Shown in pieces: positions 22,213-33,309 of a stretch of DNA of 64,000 nt. The stretch spans positions 21,712,234-21,776,233 of the forward strand of contig OW386293.2 of assembly GCA_936432065.2 (NCBI GenBank), in the 5' to 3' direction. The DNA is from Rutpela maculata (lineage: Eukaryota; Arthropoda; Insecta; Coleoptera; Cerambycidae). Every line of letters begins with the position of its first letter. The stretch's first letter is position 1. The position numbers were made by a program, and so were the translations under genes. The notes beneath the pieces were generated by a model, which made no database searches, was not told the DNA's origin, and was given only the letters and a program-made list of their open reading frames with translations.

Positions 22213-25200
22213 TCTATTCTGTGACGTGGTTCCTTCCAGTCGCCTAGCGCATAAACGAGTGGAAGCGTCACTTTGGAGCCGAGATCCACTTCGGTATCAC
22301 TCGGGTGCCACCTTTACAATTTTTACGTGGGGCAAAGGTCCCACATTAGCCTCCTCACGCAGCCTGTTGCAGTAGGGCTGGAATAAACTTAGTGAAGAAA
22401 CGGAAATGCCCAGAGGTCAAAATTTGAGATTAAAACAACAAATTCGGCAAAATAAAAATGTTTATTATACAAGTAAAATTGGCATCAGCAGTAGAAAATA
22501 ATATATATGATCAAATCACGGAACAACTCATAAAGAGTTCATTATAAATAACTTCAACTTAAAATATGTCATTTATTATATCGGTTAATAATTTACAAAA
22601 TTATGAAAATGACTAGAGTTTGACTAAAAAGCGGTTTAAAATCTGACTACAACCAAACGGAAAGAAGGTTTTTACTACTAGTTACAAATTAGCAGAAATT
22701 CAGAGGTTTTGTAACTTCAGACGCCATTTTGTTATATGGACAACCAAGCGGGGAGTAGGTTTATACTACTAGTTACAAATTAGCGGAAAGTAACTTCGGC
22801 AACAGCGGTGGAAAGCAAGCGGTTCTCAAGATGGCGGATGCGCCAGCATTAAAGCAATAATAAAAAAATAGCAAAGAAAGTAATCAAGTAGCAAGTAAAA
22901 CAGGCAGTGTTTGAATATCAAGCAATAGCGTTACAATTATTTACAATAGTTAACATGCAGGCGGTGATTCTGCTTCGGAATAATCAGATGACGTTTATGT
23001 TGGTAGGAAGGTCAGGTAGTATTATCAGAGCGGCTAACACGTGTTGAATATACAGAAATCTTTAATTTCTAGAATTTCCGATTTTCGGATTAAGTCCTCG
23101 GACTATAACAAATTTTCACTAAACCCTTGAAAATTTCAGGTTTTACTTTACTTCGTAAAATATACTAATAACCAAAATAAAGTGGGCTTAAAAACACGTT
23201 TTTATCAAACCGGTAACAAGACAGTTTTTTCCAGTTTTTATTTTGATTTTAACTCACTAAAATTTTATACACGGTTTAAGTTTACAATAATCTGAACGGT
23301 ACACGGTTTTCAAGCATTCCCCCAAAATATCTGATATGTTTCTTTTTTTCTAGGCTTCGGCTCCGAGAAAAACTACTGGAAACATATACGTTTAGACAAA
23401 AACTCGGGAATTTAAAATTATCAGTATCATTTAACTCGTTAAATCGAAGAATCACGGTACAAGTTAAAATGACAAACACGGAAGAAATCTAACTTTCTGG
23501 TATTCTTTCGTCGAAATATCTACTATGCTCCCTTTCTAAGGTACGCACAGTGGGCCAGAATCCGAAAAAGCTGGCCAAAAGTCGAAAAATGGAGTAATGG
23601 TTTTGAAAATTTTCACTTGGGGATTTTTGAGGTCGCTGATTACGAATTTGGTAATAGTTTTTTCAAGAACAAAATGGCGGCTCCAATATGGTGACAAACG
23701 TTTGAGAAAAGTAAGGCATTTTAATTGGATATTGGTATTCGGGGGTTTTCGAGGCCGCTGAATACGAATTTGGTAATAGTTTTTTTTTCAAAAGCAAAAT
23801 GGCGGCTCCAATATGGCGACAAACATTTGAGAAATGTCAATAATTTTAATTGAAAATTGGTATTCGGGGGTTTCGAGGTCGCTGATTACGAATTTCAATT
23901 CAAATTCAAAAAATTAAATTAGCTAATTATTTTAAATTCAGTTTTACATACTTTTAGGCATTTTATAAATTCCAACCAAAAAATAAATAATTTTTCAATA
24001 ATTATTATTTTTGATATAACAAAATGCTTTAATATTTTCAAAAATTGTTTATAACACATAAATATTATAAATTGTTACGTTTAAATGGAATTTTTATGCT
24101 AAAACAACACTATAAACCAAAGTTAACGCGTCGCTGTATTTTGCACCGTGTCAGAAAAACGATCACAAAAACAATAGTGGCTCCTAGAGGCAGCCAATTT
24201 TTACATTTTTTTACATTTGAAAATTAAAATAGTAATTCGAAGCAGTTACCGAGCGAGGGCCCGTCGTCGTGTCGTACGTATATTTTCAATTTAAGACCTC
24301 GTACTTGACCAAATTATTACTCATTACTTCCAAACCAGGATGAACCGGGTTCTAAATTTTGTACTATAATTTGAAAAAACTATAAGAAATCGACCAATAA
24401 AAGAATCATGCTTGGAACATGTTGCGCTTTTTTTGTAGCTCAATCAAAAGGTACTCGTTAATTTTTATTTCTTTATCTTTGTAGAACCCCGTTTAACACA
24501 ATTTTATGACCGAATGTATCACATTTCACAAACAATAAATATATGCAAAGTAAAATACTTACTTTATAGATTATCTTCCTAAAATTTTACTATGTTTTTG
24601 TTGAAATTACACAATCTACAGGAATATCGAATAGTACGTTCGAATGTGGCAAGCAACTATTCACAACTGTACGCTAACAGAACGTTGTGTTTCTTAGTAT
24701 GTATCAGGTAAAAATGGGCAACAATACGTTTGGAATTTGCGGTACGTAATGAACTAAACATTTCTGACTACAAAAATATTACTTTGAATACAATTAAACC
24801 TCTTTCGAATTTTGGAATTTTGGCCAGCTTTTTCGGATTCTGGCCCACTGTGGTTCGGGCCTAACGAAAATTACTTGAGCACAGCCGTTTGGATAATTCT
24901 CAAGATTGCAATACTCTTACTCGAGTGTGGCTATTTTAATAAACTATAATTTCAGTATAATTTCAACCCCTACTCCCGGAGTGGCAATTAGCGCCTCTGG
25001 TGATTAAAATCACAAATAATACCTTCTTACGGTTTGGAGGATTTACAATTATAGTGTCCTACTTTTATTGTTTTTCACGTATTTGGACTTGTTTATAGTT
25101 CGGTAGAGGTCGTCAGAATGAACAAATACAAATATTTTATTAAATTTGGAATTAAATCGGAACACATAACGAAGGCGAATAGTAATTGAATGCCCAGAAA

Positions 25201-25214
25201 ACGCTTCGTTACAA
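22213..25214. other. 3.0-kb insertion between transposase parts 2 and 3
   Basis: This DNA interrupts the transposase between the HAGS strand and the next strand of its catalytic core. It includes a TIR-bounded unit at 23546-24852. The rest, 22213-23545 and 24853-25214, has no recognisable gene. A 30-bp block (GTTACAAATTAGCAGAAA and variant) is repeated at 22679 and 22772. Inserted ends are not resolved. Confidence 0.45.
23546..24852. mobile_element. 1.3-kb TIR element with AAAATGGCGGC tandem units
   Basis: Starts CACAGTGGGCCAGAATCCGA and ends with the exact complement. About 34 bp of near-perfect inverted repeat can be read (to GCTGGCCAAAA). Inside, a unit of about 120 bp is repeated two and a half times (about 23615-23890), each copy with GAGGTCGCTGATTACGAATT and AAAATGGCGGCTCCAATATG. 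No transposase frame is visible, so it is non-autonomous. The flanks do not show a clear TA, TTA or 8-bp duplication, so superfamily is open. Confidence 0.65.
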
Positions 25215-25798
25215 TTCATGGCTTTGCTGGAGATGTGATTTTAGTTTTCTCCACCAAGAATAAGTCAGCAGATTACCATGACAATATATAATCTGAAAAT
25301 TTTGAAAAGTAGCTGACAGAAAGAGTTTTGCCGGGGTTACAAAATCCAAGCATTGTTGTTTTAGATAATGCTAAGCACCACTCTCGGGTTGAAAAAAACA
25401 ATCAACCCTGGTTAAAGACCAAAAACATAGATTTCAGTGATACCGCAATTAAAACCGAATTGCTCTAAATAGCTGGAGCTAACAGAACAGAGCAACACTA
25501 TGTTGTTGACAATTTAATTAGAGAGCATGGATATGAAGTACTGCGGCTTCCACCATATCACTGTCAGTTCAACCCAGTAGAACTTGTTTGGGAAATTTTT
25601 AAGGAGTGTTACGACAAACACATCGGGAAAGATGGTTTTAGTGACGAAGCCGTTCTTGCTATGTGGAATGAGGCTTTATCTCAAGTGTCGAGTTCAATTT
25701 GGTCCAAGTGTGTGAATCACACAAATAAATTGACTTTAGAGACATATGATCGAGAGGTTCATACTGAAGAAGTTTATACCACTCATTATAAGTGTTAA
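25215..25798 (+). pseudogene. IS630/Tc1-type transposase, C-terminal piece (part 3 of 4)
   Basis: The plus-strand frame reads GFAGDVILVFSTKNKSADYH, then FEK and LTERVLPGLQNPSIVVLDNA with KHHS. This is the second catalytic Asp (VVLDNAxxH motif of DDE_3). Further on YEVLRLPPYHCQFNPVELVW supplies the PxxPxxNPxE motif with the third acid, followed by about 60 more residues ending near HYKC. Three internal stops (in the DYHDN region, before LTERV, and after KTELL) show it is dead. The piece ends at the TTAA where the piggyBac element begins. The acidic tail continues at 28217. Confidence 0.75.
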
Positions 25799-25814
25799 CC
25801 CTTTCGTGCATAGC

Positions 25815-25830
25815 GTACACTGTAGTGGAC
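25815..25830. repeat. Subterminal palindrome-like motif, left copy
   Basis: GTACACTGTAGTGGAC here, GTCCACTCTAGTGTAC at 26173-26188 in the intron, and GTCCACTGAAGTGGAC at 28055-28070. Internal repeats near the ends are known to matter for piggyBac transposition, so these are candidate transposase-binding sites; that role is inference. Confidence 0.55.
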
Positions 25831-26004
25831 ACAAGATTTCAACGTCTTTTTCTGTGTAAAAATTAATATATTTTTACGTTTGAATGCATAAGTCTATTGT
25901 GGTGAATGTTTAAATTATAATTACACTGGCGCCACTTATCAAATTTCACTAAAGTTTGTAAATTCAGCATTTAAACACAATCTAGAAACGTATCAGCTCG
26001 TAAC

Positions 26005-28019
26005 ATGAACGACGAAAATTATCCAACTTTGAAGACTCATTTCTTTTACGGTTTGCCGAAACAAAAGGTAAGACATTTTTATTTATAGCCTTGATACTAT
26101 TATGAAGTTATTTGTTTATATTACATTATCAGAAATTGTAGATTTTTTTGATATTATGGTAATTTCATAAACGTCCACTCTAGTGTACGGCATGCATCTA
26201 CAACTTGAATATGGCAAGTATAGTTATTTGTGCTTTTTATGCCACAGGCTGTGCTATTTGAAGACCTTAGTGAATTGGCAATATCAGATGATGATGATGA
26301 TGATGATTTCTGTGCACCTTCAACCTCTCGAGTAAAGGATGATAATCATAACGACTCATCGGAGGATGAACTTGACGATATATTAGTAGAAATAGAGGAT
26401 GAAAATGAAGTGCTAGATATGGAAGAAAATCATGATGAACTTGAATTTTCAGAATATGACTCTGAAAATAGTGACGATGAAATTAATTTGTTACAATTAC
26501 GGGAAAGAATATTAAAAAATATGTGGATGGTTAAAGATAATGAAAGAGGTTCTGCAACCATTCTCCTGTTTTTAGGCACTTCCAGCATAAATGCAAATGT
26601 GAACTCTATAATTGATATATTTTTCTCTTTGATATCTGATGATATGATGGATGACATTGTATATCAAACTAATTTATATAGTCAACGGAATGGAAAAGAA
26701 AACATCAACCTTACTAAAAAAGAATTATATGTCTTTATTGGTATAAACTTAGTAATGTCTTATATTCATTATCCACGTGTTAGATTGTACTGGTCAAGTG
26801 AGGAAGGTTTACGGATGGATTTAATTGCTGATACCATGTCTGTAAATAGGTATGAAGAAATTCTAAGAAACCTCCATTTCATTGAAAATCCGTTGGGTGA
26901 AAGGGCTAAAACTAATGAAAGAACAAAAAACAACGAAGAGAAATTGTGGAAACTCCGACCTTTTCTGGATAAACTTCAAGATAATTTTAAGAGGGCAATG
27001 GAATCCGAAGATTATCAGTCTGTGGATGAACAAGTTATTCCTATGAAAAGTAAAATAAGTATAAAACAATATTTGCCAAAAAAACCCAAGAAATGGGGAA
27101 TAAAATGTTGGGTAAGAGCATGTACCGATTTGAAATTTATCAAGGAGCAAAAAACAGAATTGCAGTAAGCCCACTGGGAGCTTGTGCAGATGTCGTTCTA
27201 CGATTATGTGACGATATTTCTCATAAAAACAATAAAGTTTTTTTTGATAATCTGTTTTGCTCAGTTGGTCTTTTAGATGCTTTGAGGAATAATGGAATAT
27301 ATGGTACAGGAACTTTAGGATCTAACAGAATGCAAGGAGCGCAACAAATATTACCCACTGACAAGATAATCAAGAAACAACCAAGAGGTACTTGTTATGT
27401 CGCAAGTAGAAATTGTACAACAATAACAAAGTGGTATGATAAAGCTCCAATGCTTGTGGCATCTACATGTGCTGGGAAGGAGCCACAAGATAAAGCAAAA
27501 AGCTATTCTAAGAAACAAAACAAAAATATTGAAATTGATCGACCCTTTGCCATAAAATTCTACAATAAAAATATGGGTGGAGTTGATCTTCATGATCAAT
27601 ATTTAGCCATGTACCTAATGCGGCGAAAAAACAGAAGATGGTACATAAATGTCTTTATGCACTTTTTAGATGTGTCGGTAGTAAACGCTTATATTTTATA
27701 TAAATGTAGTGGACAAACGGATAAAGACTTCTTACAATTTAAAAGTTCTCTAGCGAAATCGCTTATAAACACGGGGAAAATAGACAAAACTCGTGTAGGG
27801 AGACCAAGATCAAGATCTATACTGAAAAAGAGAAATAAACGCACTTCCATGGAAGTGAGATTTGATGGCCTGGGACACTGGCCAAAACTAAGAGATATAA
27901 AAAACGCAAACCGTTGCAAATCTTCAATATGTAAGCGAAGAACAAAATATGTCTGCAAAAAGTGCAATGAATATCTGTGCCCGGATTGTTTCGAATACTG
28001 TCATACATGTGTGCAATAA
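26005..28019 (+). pseudogene. piggyBac transposase, intron-containing and frameshifted
   Basis: piggyBac transposases cut and paste DNA at TTAA. The first exon probably starts at ATG 26005 (MNDENYPTLK...) and ends at 26067 before a GTAAGA donor. The acceptor TTTTATGCCACAG ends at 26247, and the frame is kept across the join. An unspliced start at 26230 is the alternative. Exon 2 opens with an acidic stretch (runs of Asp/Glu) typical of the family. The first catalytic Asp lies in SVDEQVIPM (26230-frame residue 266). After a frameshift at about 27115-27125 the second frame carries FDNLFCS (second Asp) and GGVDLHDQ (third Asp). It ends in a cysteine-rich zinc-binding tail (CKSSICKR...CKKC...CPDC). 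All three acids and the tail are present, so the frameshift, within the region that usually reads WV...YxFEIYxG, is the only clear break. Confidence 0.85.
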
Positions 28020-28216
28020 ATTTGTCAAAACAATACTATCCTTTAATGCACGACGTCCACTGAAGTGGACAAATATATTTTTACGGTTTTTTCAAAAAGT
28101 AAAAAAAAATTGTAACAAAATATGATCAGTATTGATTGATAATAAAGTTTTCAACACAATTTTGAATTTTATTTTCATATTTTATCATTTTCGTAATTTC
28201 ATGCACGAAAGGGTTT

Positions 28217-28270
28217 AATGAAAGTGACGATGAAGGCCTGGAAAAATTAGACACTGGCGAAGAAAACTAA
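28217..28270 (+). pseudogene. IS630/Tc1-type transposase, acidic tail (part 4 of 4)
   Basis: Directly after the right TTAA of piggyBac the plus strand reads NESDDEGLEKLDTGEEN then a stop. An acidic C-terminal tail is what this transposase family usually has after the region ending at 25798. It is shifted in frame relative to that piece. Short, so the assignment rests mainly on position. Confidence 0.45.
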
Positions 28271-28271
28271 A

Positions 28272-29110
28272 TTTATTTATTTATCCTATACTAGGTATTT
28301 GTATTTTACTGCCATATTTTTAGTAAGTATATACTTTTATTTTAAGATTACATATACTTATTTGACAAAATTATATTAATGAATAAAAAAGATTTAGCTG
28401 CAACTATCATATTTTTTACTTGAAACCAAAGCAATTCAATATTATAGCTTATTTATTTAACTTAAGTTATTATAAATTTACAATAGATGTATTATATATG
28501 CTTATAATTCAATTTCCTTTAAATAAATCTAATTAAATACATCAAGTAAAATATAAAAGAAAGCGACGCCACTGTGCATTTGAAAACACCAACGAGCTTA
28601 CGGCATCTTAGTCCGTGACGTCACACCGGGACTCTATCAGCGAACAGACTTTATAATTATATTTAAAATTATACTATAATATTTTCTGTTGTCTACTTTC
28701 CCATTGTAAACAAGCTCAGCTGAGGCTACTGTAGGACGTATTTTGGCTCGCTGCCCTGAGTTCACCGGGGTATCGAGTTATTGTCAATAGAAATAATGAA
28801 CCCTGCCTTCCGATTTGCCCTAGCAAATAAATTTGCCGCTCGGTTTACTTTATCTTGCTAAATAATTTATGTGGAGAGATTTTAATTGTTAACTAGTAAT
28901 AAGTAGGTAGTATTTGGAGCGCTGCCAAAGTAAATCCTAGAGGGATCAAGAGCTTCTACGGGTCTGTTTGACCATTAAGAAGGTTTCTACACTTTTTATT
29001 TAACATAAAAGACTCTAATGTTAAAATGTGCATCATAATATAATCTTAACATAATTATATCTGTCAGAAATATGCTATAAAAATGAATAAATATACATTT
29101 GTAGTTGCAG
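28272..29110. other. AT-rich spacer without a recognised gene
   Basis: No credible frame or repeat pair. A GC-richer patch at about 28560-28640 contains GTCCGTGACGTCACACCGGG, a CRE-like palindrome, without other promoter evidence. Confidence 0.4.
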
Positions 29111-29111
29111 A

Positions 29112-30430
29112 AACTATATTTCATACATGACCAGTAGAAAAATAACAGAACAGACTACCTCCGATATTTATGATGTTGAGCTTGGGACTCCTCAAGGGGG
29201 AATTCTGGGATCTTTACTGTTTCTTTTGTGTATTAACGACTTGCCGAATTACATCACCGATGGGAGAGTATTTATATATGCAGATGATACAACGGTGGTG
29301 GTCTCAGATGCTAATGACGATGCGGTGATAAAAAAGTCCAACATATAGAAGAATTTTATAAGTAGTGTCAAAGCATCCATCTTCTTAATGTAGGAAAAAC
29401 CGTGGCTATAGAATTTTTAAATAAAAATAAGACGCCATCTAGTTTTAATTTGAAAATAGAGAATCAGGCGGTAGAAAAGAACTCCTGGGATCATAGATCA
29501 TACTCCAAGCTATCGTGGAATAAGCAAATTGAACATGTCTGTGGTAAACTTAACAAGGCCTACTATGCCATATTCTCCCAAAAAAGTACTCTTGAGAAGG
29601 CTCAAATTAACGTGTATTACGCATTAGCCTACTCAGCGAGCTGCTATAATATTATTGGCTGGGGATAAGCAACTTCTAATGTAAGGATATGTATTCTACA
29701 AAAGAGAATGATACGCCTTATATTTGGTTTAAAGCGTATGGATTCCTGTAAAGACATTTTTAAACAGAAAAAATATTAACCGTAGTCAATATATTTATCA
29801 AAATTATTACAGCACATTCATAGCAACAAAGATAAATTTCAAACATGCACTGACATTCACAAATATAGCACAGGAAATAATAACAATTTTTACACAAAAA
29901 AATGCAGTAGTGAAGCATATAAAAAAATCACCATATTATGTAGGTTGCTACTATTATAATATGTTACCACACGAAACAAAAAATTAGAAATCACCAAAAC
30001 AATTTAAAAACCGCTGCCCAAGGAATCACTACTTCCACATCCAGATTTTCTATCCAAGTCACTCACAACGAAAAAAATTTGTATGTGGAATTAATTGTTT
30101 ATGGAACTTTAGTAATATAATATTTGAAACCCTCTACCCCAAAAACCCATAAAACGATACCACATCGGTAGTGGGATGGGAGTGGTGATAGGGGGTGGTA
30201 GTGGGGGTGAATGAAGTAAAAAAATATTTTGAGGTTTCTGGTTCTTGTGCACACACTAAATCACATTTTTTTTTCATCCCATTTAATAATGGGGTGGGGG
30301 TGGTAATGGGGGTGGCTAATGCCAAAGTTTTTTTTTGAGACCTTAGCTTCTCTTGTATATACTAAATACCAATTTTATGGACTCTTACCTGCTTGATTTA
30401 ACTATTTACCCCAAATTTACCCCAATTTAC
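29112..30430 (+). pseudogene. Jockey-like non-LTR ORF2, RT C-half and 3' UTR
   Basis: The plus-strand frame from 29127 has LGTPQGGILGSLLFLLCIND (RT motif 4, normally GVPQGSILGPLLF...INDLP) followed by FIYADDTTVVVS with the catalytic YADD. After frameshifts the thumb region appears at 29402-29668 (LSWNKQIEHVCGKLNKAYYA). It then continues IRLIFGLKRMDSCKDIF (about 29710-29760), HKYSTGNNNNFYTKK, and a tail LPKESLLPHPDF near 30020-30050. The 3' UTR runs G/T-rich to about 30430. The endonuclease and RT start are absent, so the copy is 5'-truncated. The 3' end recurs at 39275. Confidence 0.75.
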
Positions 30431-30721
30431 CCCCGAACCCTTCGACGGAACAAGATGAAAATATAATCTAATTCTAGATCTCATTAAAGTACATAATTGT
30501 ACCAAATTTCAAGTCAATATCTCCATCGGTTCCAGAGTAAACGTGCGCACAAAAAAAAGTTAGACAGTTCGTTCAAAACTTAAAATCTCGACGTTTCATG
30601 ACATTCTAAGCCTATTTGAACAATAAAAATTTTTAAAAATTTTTTTGTCGTTACTATACTTCCACTGGATGTGAAAGTAAAACAAAATTAAAAACATGTT
30701 AATAGATAATATTTTTTTACC

Positions 30722-31838
30722 TATGATCACTACTGTAAATAGTAAAAAACACACTAGGTACCTGCCATCTATGTAAGTTGAATTTTACATATTGTAAACA
30801 AAACGCATTGTAAATAAATCGCACGGTAAACAAAACGCACGGGACACGCAATTATAGGTGACTTATATCGCTGACGCGTGGTTTAAAAAAACAAATGCGC
30901 CTACTTAATTTTCAAACGCTGTCAGAACTGACATAATATTTGTTGAATAATATTGCTGACTAGTAAACTAAATCCAGATTTTACTAAATAACTAAATAAA
31001 TATGATCGTAGGTAATAGTATATTACGTAATGAGTGCTGTAAGAAGCATATTACGCAGGAATGGAAAAGTTACGCACGATGCCGCGAAGCGGCGAGTGCG
31101 TATTTCCATGAGTGCGTAATTGCTTTACAACTCGAATTATGTACTATACTTTACCTACGCTCATATTTATTTATTTATTTAGTAAAATCTGGATTTAGTT
31201 TTCTAGTCAAAAATATTATTCTACAAATATTATGTCAGTTTTGACAGCGTTTGAAAATTACGTAGGCGCATTTGTTTTTTAATAGTATATTACGTAATGA
31301 GTGCTGTAAGAAGCATATTACGCACGAATGGAAAAGTTACGCACGATGCCGCGTAGCGGCGAGTGCGTATTTCCATGAGTGCGTAATTGCTTTGCAACTC
31401 GAATTATGTACTATACTTTACCTACGCTCATATTTATTTATTTATTTAGTAAAATCTGGATTTAGTTTACTAGTCAACAATATTATTCTACAAATATTAT
31501 GTTAGTTTTGACAGCGTTTGAAAATTACGTAGGCGCATTTGTTTTTTTAATCCCCGCGTTAGCGATATAAGCCAGCTATAATTGCGTGTCCTGTTCGTCT
31601 TGTTTACCGTGCGATTTGTTTACAGTGCGTTTTGTTTACAATATGTAAAATTCAACTTACATAGATGGCAGGTAGTGTGTATTTTACTATTTACAGTAGT
31701 GAACGTAGGTAAAGTATAGTACATAATTCGAGTTGTAAGGCAATTACGCACTCATGGAAATACGCACTCGCCGCTACGCGTAACTTTTCCATTCGTACGT
31801 AATATGCTTCTTACATCACTCATTACGTAATATTCTAT
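30722..31838. repeat. Palindrome with duplicated nested MITEs
   Basis: Arms at 30722-30997 and 31448-31700 are inverted copies (for example GCCATCTATGTAAGTTGAAT and its complement; AAACGCATTGTAAA and its counterpart). Between them a 267-bp unit is tandemly duplicated (31017-31283 and 31284-31550). Each unit starts with a 134-bp MITE that has ends GTATATTACGTAATGAG and the complement of GTATAGTACATAATTCGAG, and a central CCGCG(T/A)AGCGG palindrome. A third, inverted MITE copy is at 31713-31837. The frames at 31002-31244 and 31272-31505 are these MITEs, not genes. Confidence 0.75.
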
Positions 31839-31859
31839 TACAATACCAATGAATTTGAA

Positions 31860-32215
31860 CAAAATATTAAATTGCAGGAAAATTAGATTTTTTTGATTTT
31901 TCACAGCTTTAACGCTCTTTTAAATGTTGTTATAATGCCTAGTCATAGTTAATCATAATAATATTTCTCGTTTACTACTTACCTTTTATGCTTATTTCTT
32001 CACTTATCTACATTTGTTTATAACGAAATATACCTATATAGAACTGTTATATATAATTAATTTATATATTCTTTTATATTTATATATCTTTTTGTACGTT
32101 TCTCATGACTTTTTGTTGAAATTGACATATACCTTATTCATTGTACAACAATTGTAATTGTCCCATTGTGGCATTTAAAGGTGAATAAATTGAATCGAAT
32201 TGAATTGAATTGAAG
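31860..32215 (+). mobile_element. Probable non-LTR 3' end with (GAATT)n tail
   Basis: AT-rich stretch with no frame. It ends TGGCATTTAAAGGTGAATAA followed by GAATTGAATTGAATTGAA at about 32192-32213. A short-unit tandem tail after a polyadenylation-like AATAAA context is typical of several non-LTR families. No coding part is attached, so this is tentative. Confidence 0.4.
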
Positions 32216-32481
32216 AAAATACTTCAGAGAATGGGTTAAAGATTTTTCCGCTTATTATACTCTTCGCAAATATACTCTTCATATTGCATTTGATCGGCAC
32301 ATTTCTAAAACCGGAAATATCGCTCGTAAACAAAAAATTTTCATATCATTGTGTTAGTGAACGAATTCTGAACAACTTTCAAAATGTTCGTCTGTCCGTC
32401 CGTCACGTCTCTTGTAACCACGATAACTCAAGAAAGAAAAATCCGATTGTACTGAAATTTGAACAGTAAGTTAATGTTAGC

Positions 32482-32837
32482 TATGGGGCTCGTGCATCGT
32501 TTGACAGCTTGGAGGTCACACAACCTCGTTAACCTCAATCATTCTTCTTCTTCTAGTGCTGTCCCCTTAAAGAGCTCGTGCACCGTATGACAGCCAACAT
32601 TTTTGGAGGGAGGAGAACGAGACAAAACGTCACATTCACAAGAAAACTACGAACTGCACATGGAGAAATCGGAAAATTTGAGGTTGTGTCTCCTTCTCCT
32701 CCCTCCAAAAATATCGGCTGTCAAACGGACCACGAGCCCTTTAAGGGGACAGCACTAAAAGAAGAAGAATGATTGAGGTTAACGAAGTTGTGTGACCTCC
32801 AAGAATGTCGGCTGTCAAACGGTGCACGAGCCCCATA
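32482..32837. mobile_element. Foldback MITE, GGGGCTCGTGCA family
   Basis: A 356-bp palindrome with ends TATGGGGCTCGTGCATCGTT and the complement of the same. Inner matches include GACCTCCAAG, GAAGAAGAATGATTG and GGGGACAGCAC against their complements, and the arms nearly meet around 32640-32690. A half copy with the same right arm follows at 32901-32984. No coding capacity; frames here are shadows. Confidence 0.75.
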
Positions 32838-32900
32838 CTGCAATAGTTAAAAAAATACAGCTGGGAATTTTGCATTTATTAATGATCGCTAACCTCTGTT

Positions 32901-32984
32901 AAGGGGACAGCACTAGAAGAAGAAGAATAATTAAAGTTAAGTGTTGTGTGACCTCCAAGCTGTCAAACGGTGCACGAGCCCCAT
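32901..32984. repeat. Half copy of the GGGGCTCGTGCA foldback
   Basis: Direct repeat of 32743-32837: GGGGACAGCACTAGAAGAAG, GTTGTGTGACCTCCAAG, then CTGTCAAACGGTGCACGAGC. It lacks the 11-bp AATGTCGG-containing insertion of the other copy. Confidence 0.7.
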
Positions 32985-33233
32985 GGGAAGAACCCTATTG
33001 TTTTTGAAGAATCAATCGGTAAATAAAAATGTTATTAATGATTTAAATTTGAAAAACATTTTTTTGATTTTTGTTTTTGTAATTGAAGAGAAATCTCGTG
33101 GAATGATATTTCATTTAAATTTCTAAATATTTATATATTGTACAAATATCCATTTCATAATGTAATATACAACCGTGAAAATATGATTTTAGCTCGTGTC
33201 TTATATTGTAAAAATTTTCATTTTTTTACGTGT

Positions 33234-33305
33234 AAGGTGGTGGTGTAGTTCTTACGCTTTTGACTCGGAATCCAAGGTCCCGGGTTCGAAACCCAAATGG
33301 GGTTT
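33234..33305 (+). mobile_element. tRNA-like SINE head
   Basis: TAAGGTGGTGGTGTAGTTCT (box A-like) is followed 40 bases later by GGGTTCGAAACCC (box B with a self-complementary T arm). The order and spacing match tRNA, and the sequence resembles the heads at 1661 and 17580. The acceptor ends do not pair well and no SINE tail is obvious, so I call it a SINE-type relic rather than a tRNA gene. Confidence 0.5.
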
Positions 33306-33309
33306 GGTA

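Larger units (their letters stand above)
25799..28214 (+). mobile_element. piggyBac transposon
   Basis: Flanked by TTAA on both sides (25795-25798 and 28215-28218). The ends are CCCTTTCGTGCAT at the left and its complement ATGCACGAAAGGG at the right, which has one extra T. A 16-bp palindrome-like motif, GTCCACTgaAGTGGAC and variants, occurs near both ends and once in the intron. It carries a plus-strand transposase gene with one frameshift. At 2416 bp it has the usual size for the family. It inserted into the 3' end of an older transposase gene. Confidence 0.9.

Noticed and set aside
30134..30325. Minus-strand frame rich in Thr/Pro
   Set aside because: It reads the GGGGGTGG-rich 3' UTR of the non-LTR element backwards.
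31002..31505. Two near-identical open frames of about 80 codons
   Set aside because: Identical because they span the tandemly duplicated MITE unit; they start within MITE ends and have no protein features.
32578..33126. Short plus-strand frames over 32578-32772 and 32941-33126
   Set aside because: They fall on the GGGGCTCGTGCA foldback repeats and the adjoining spacer.
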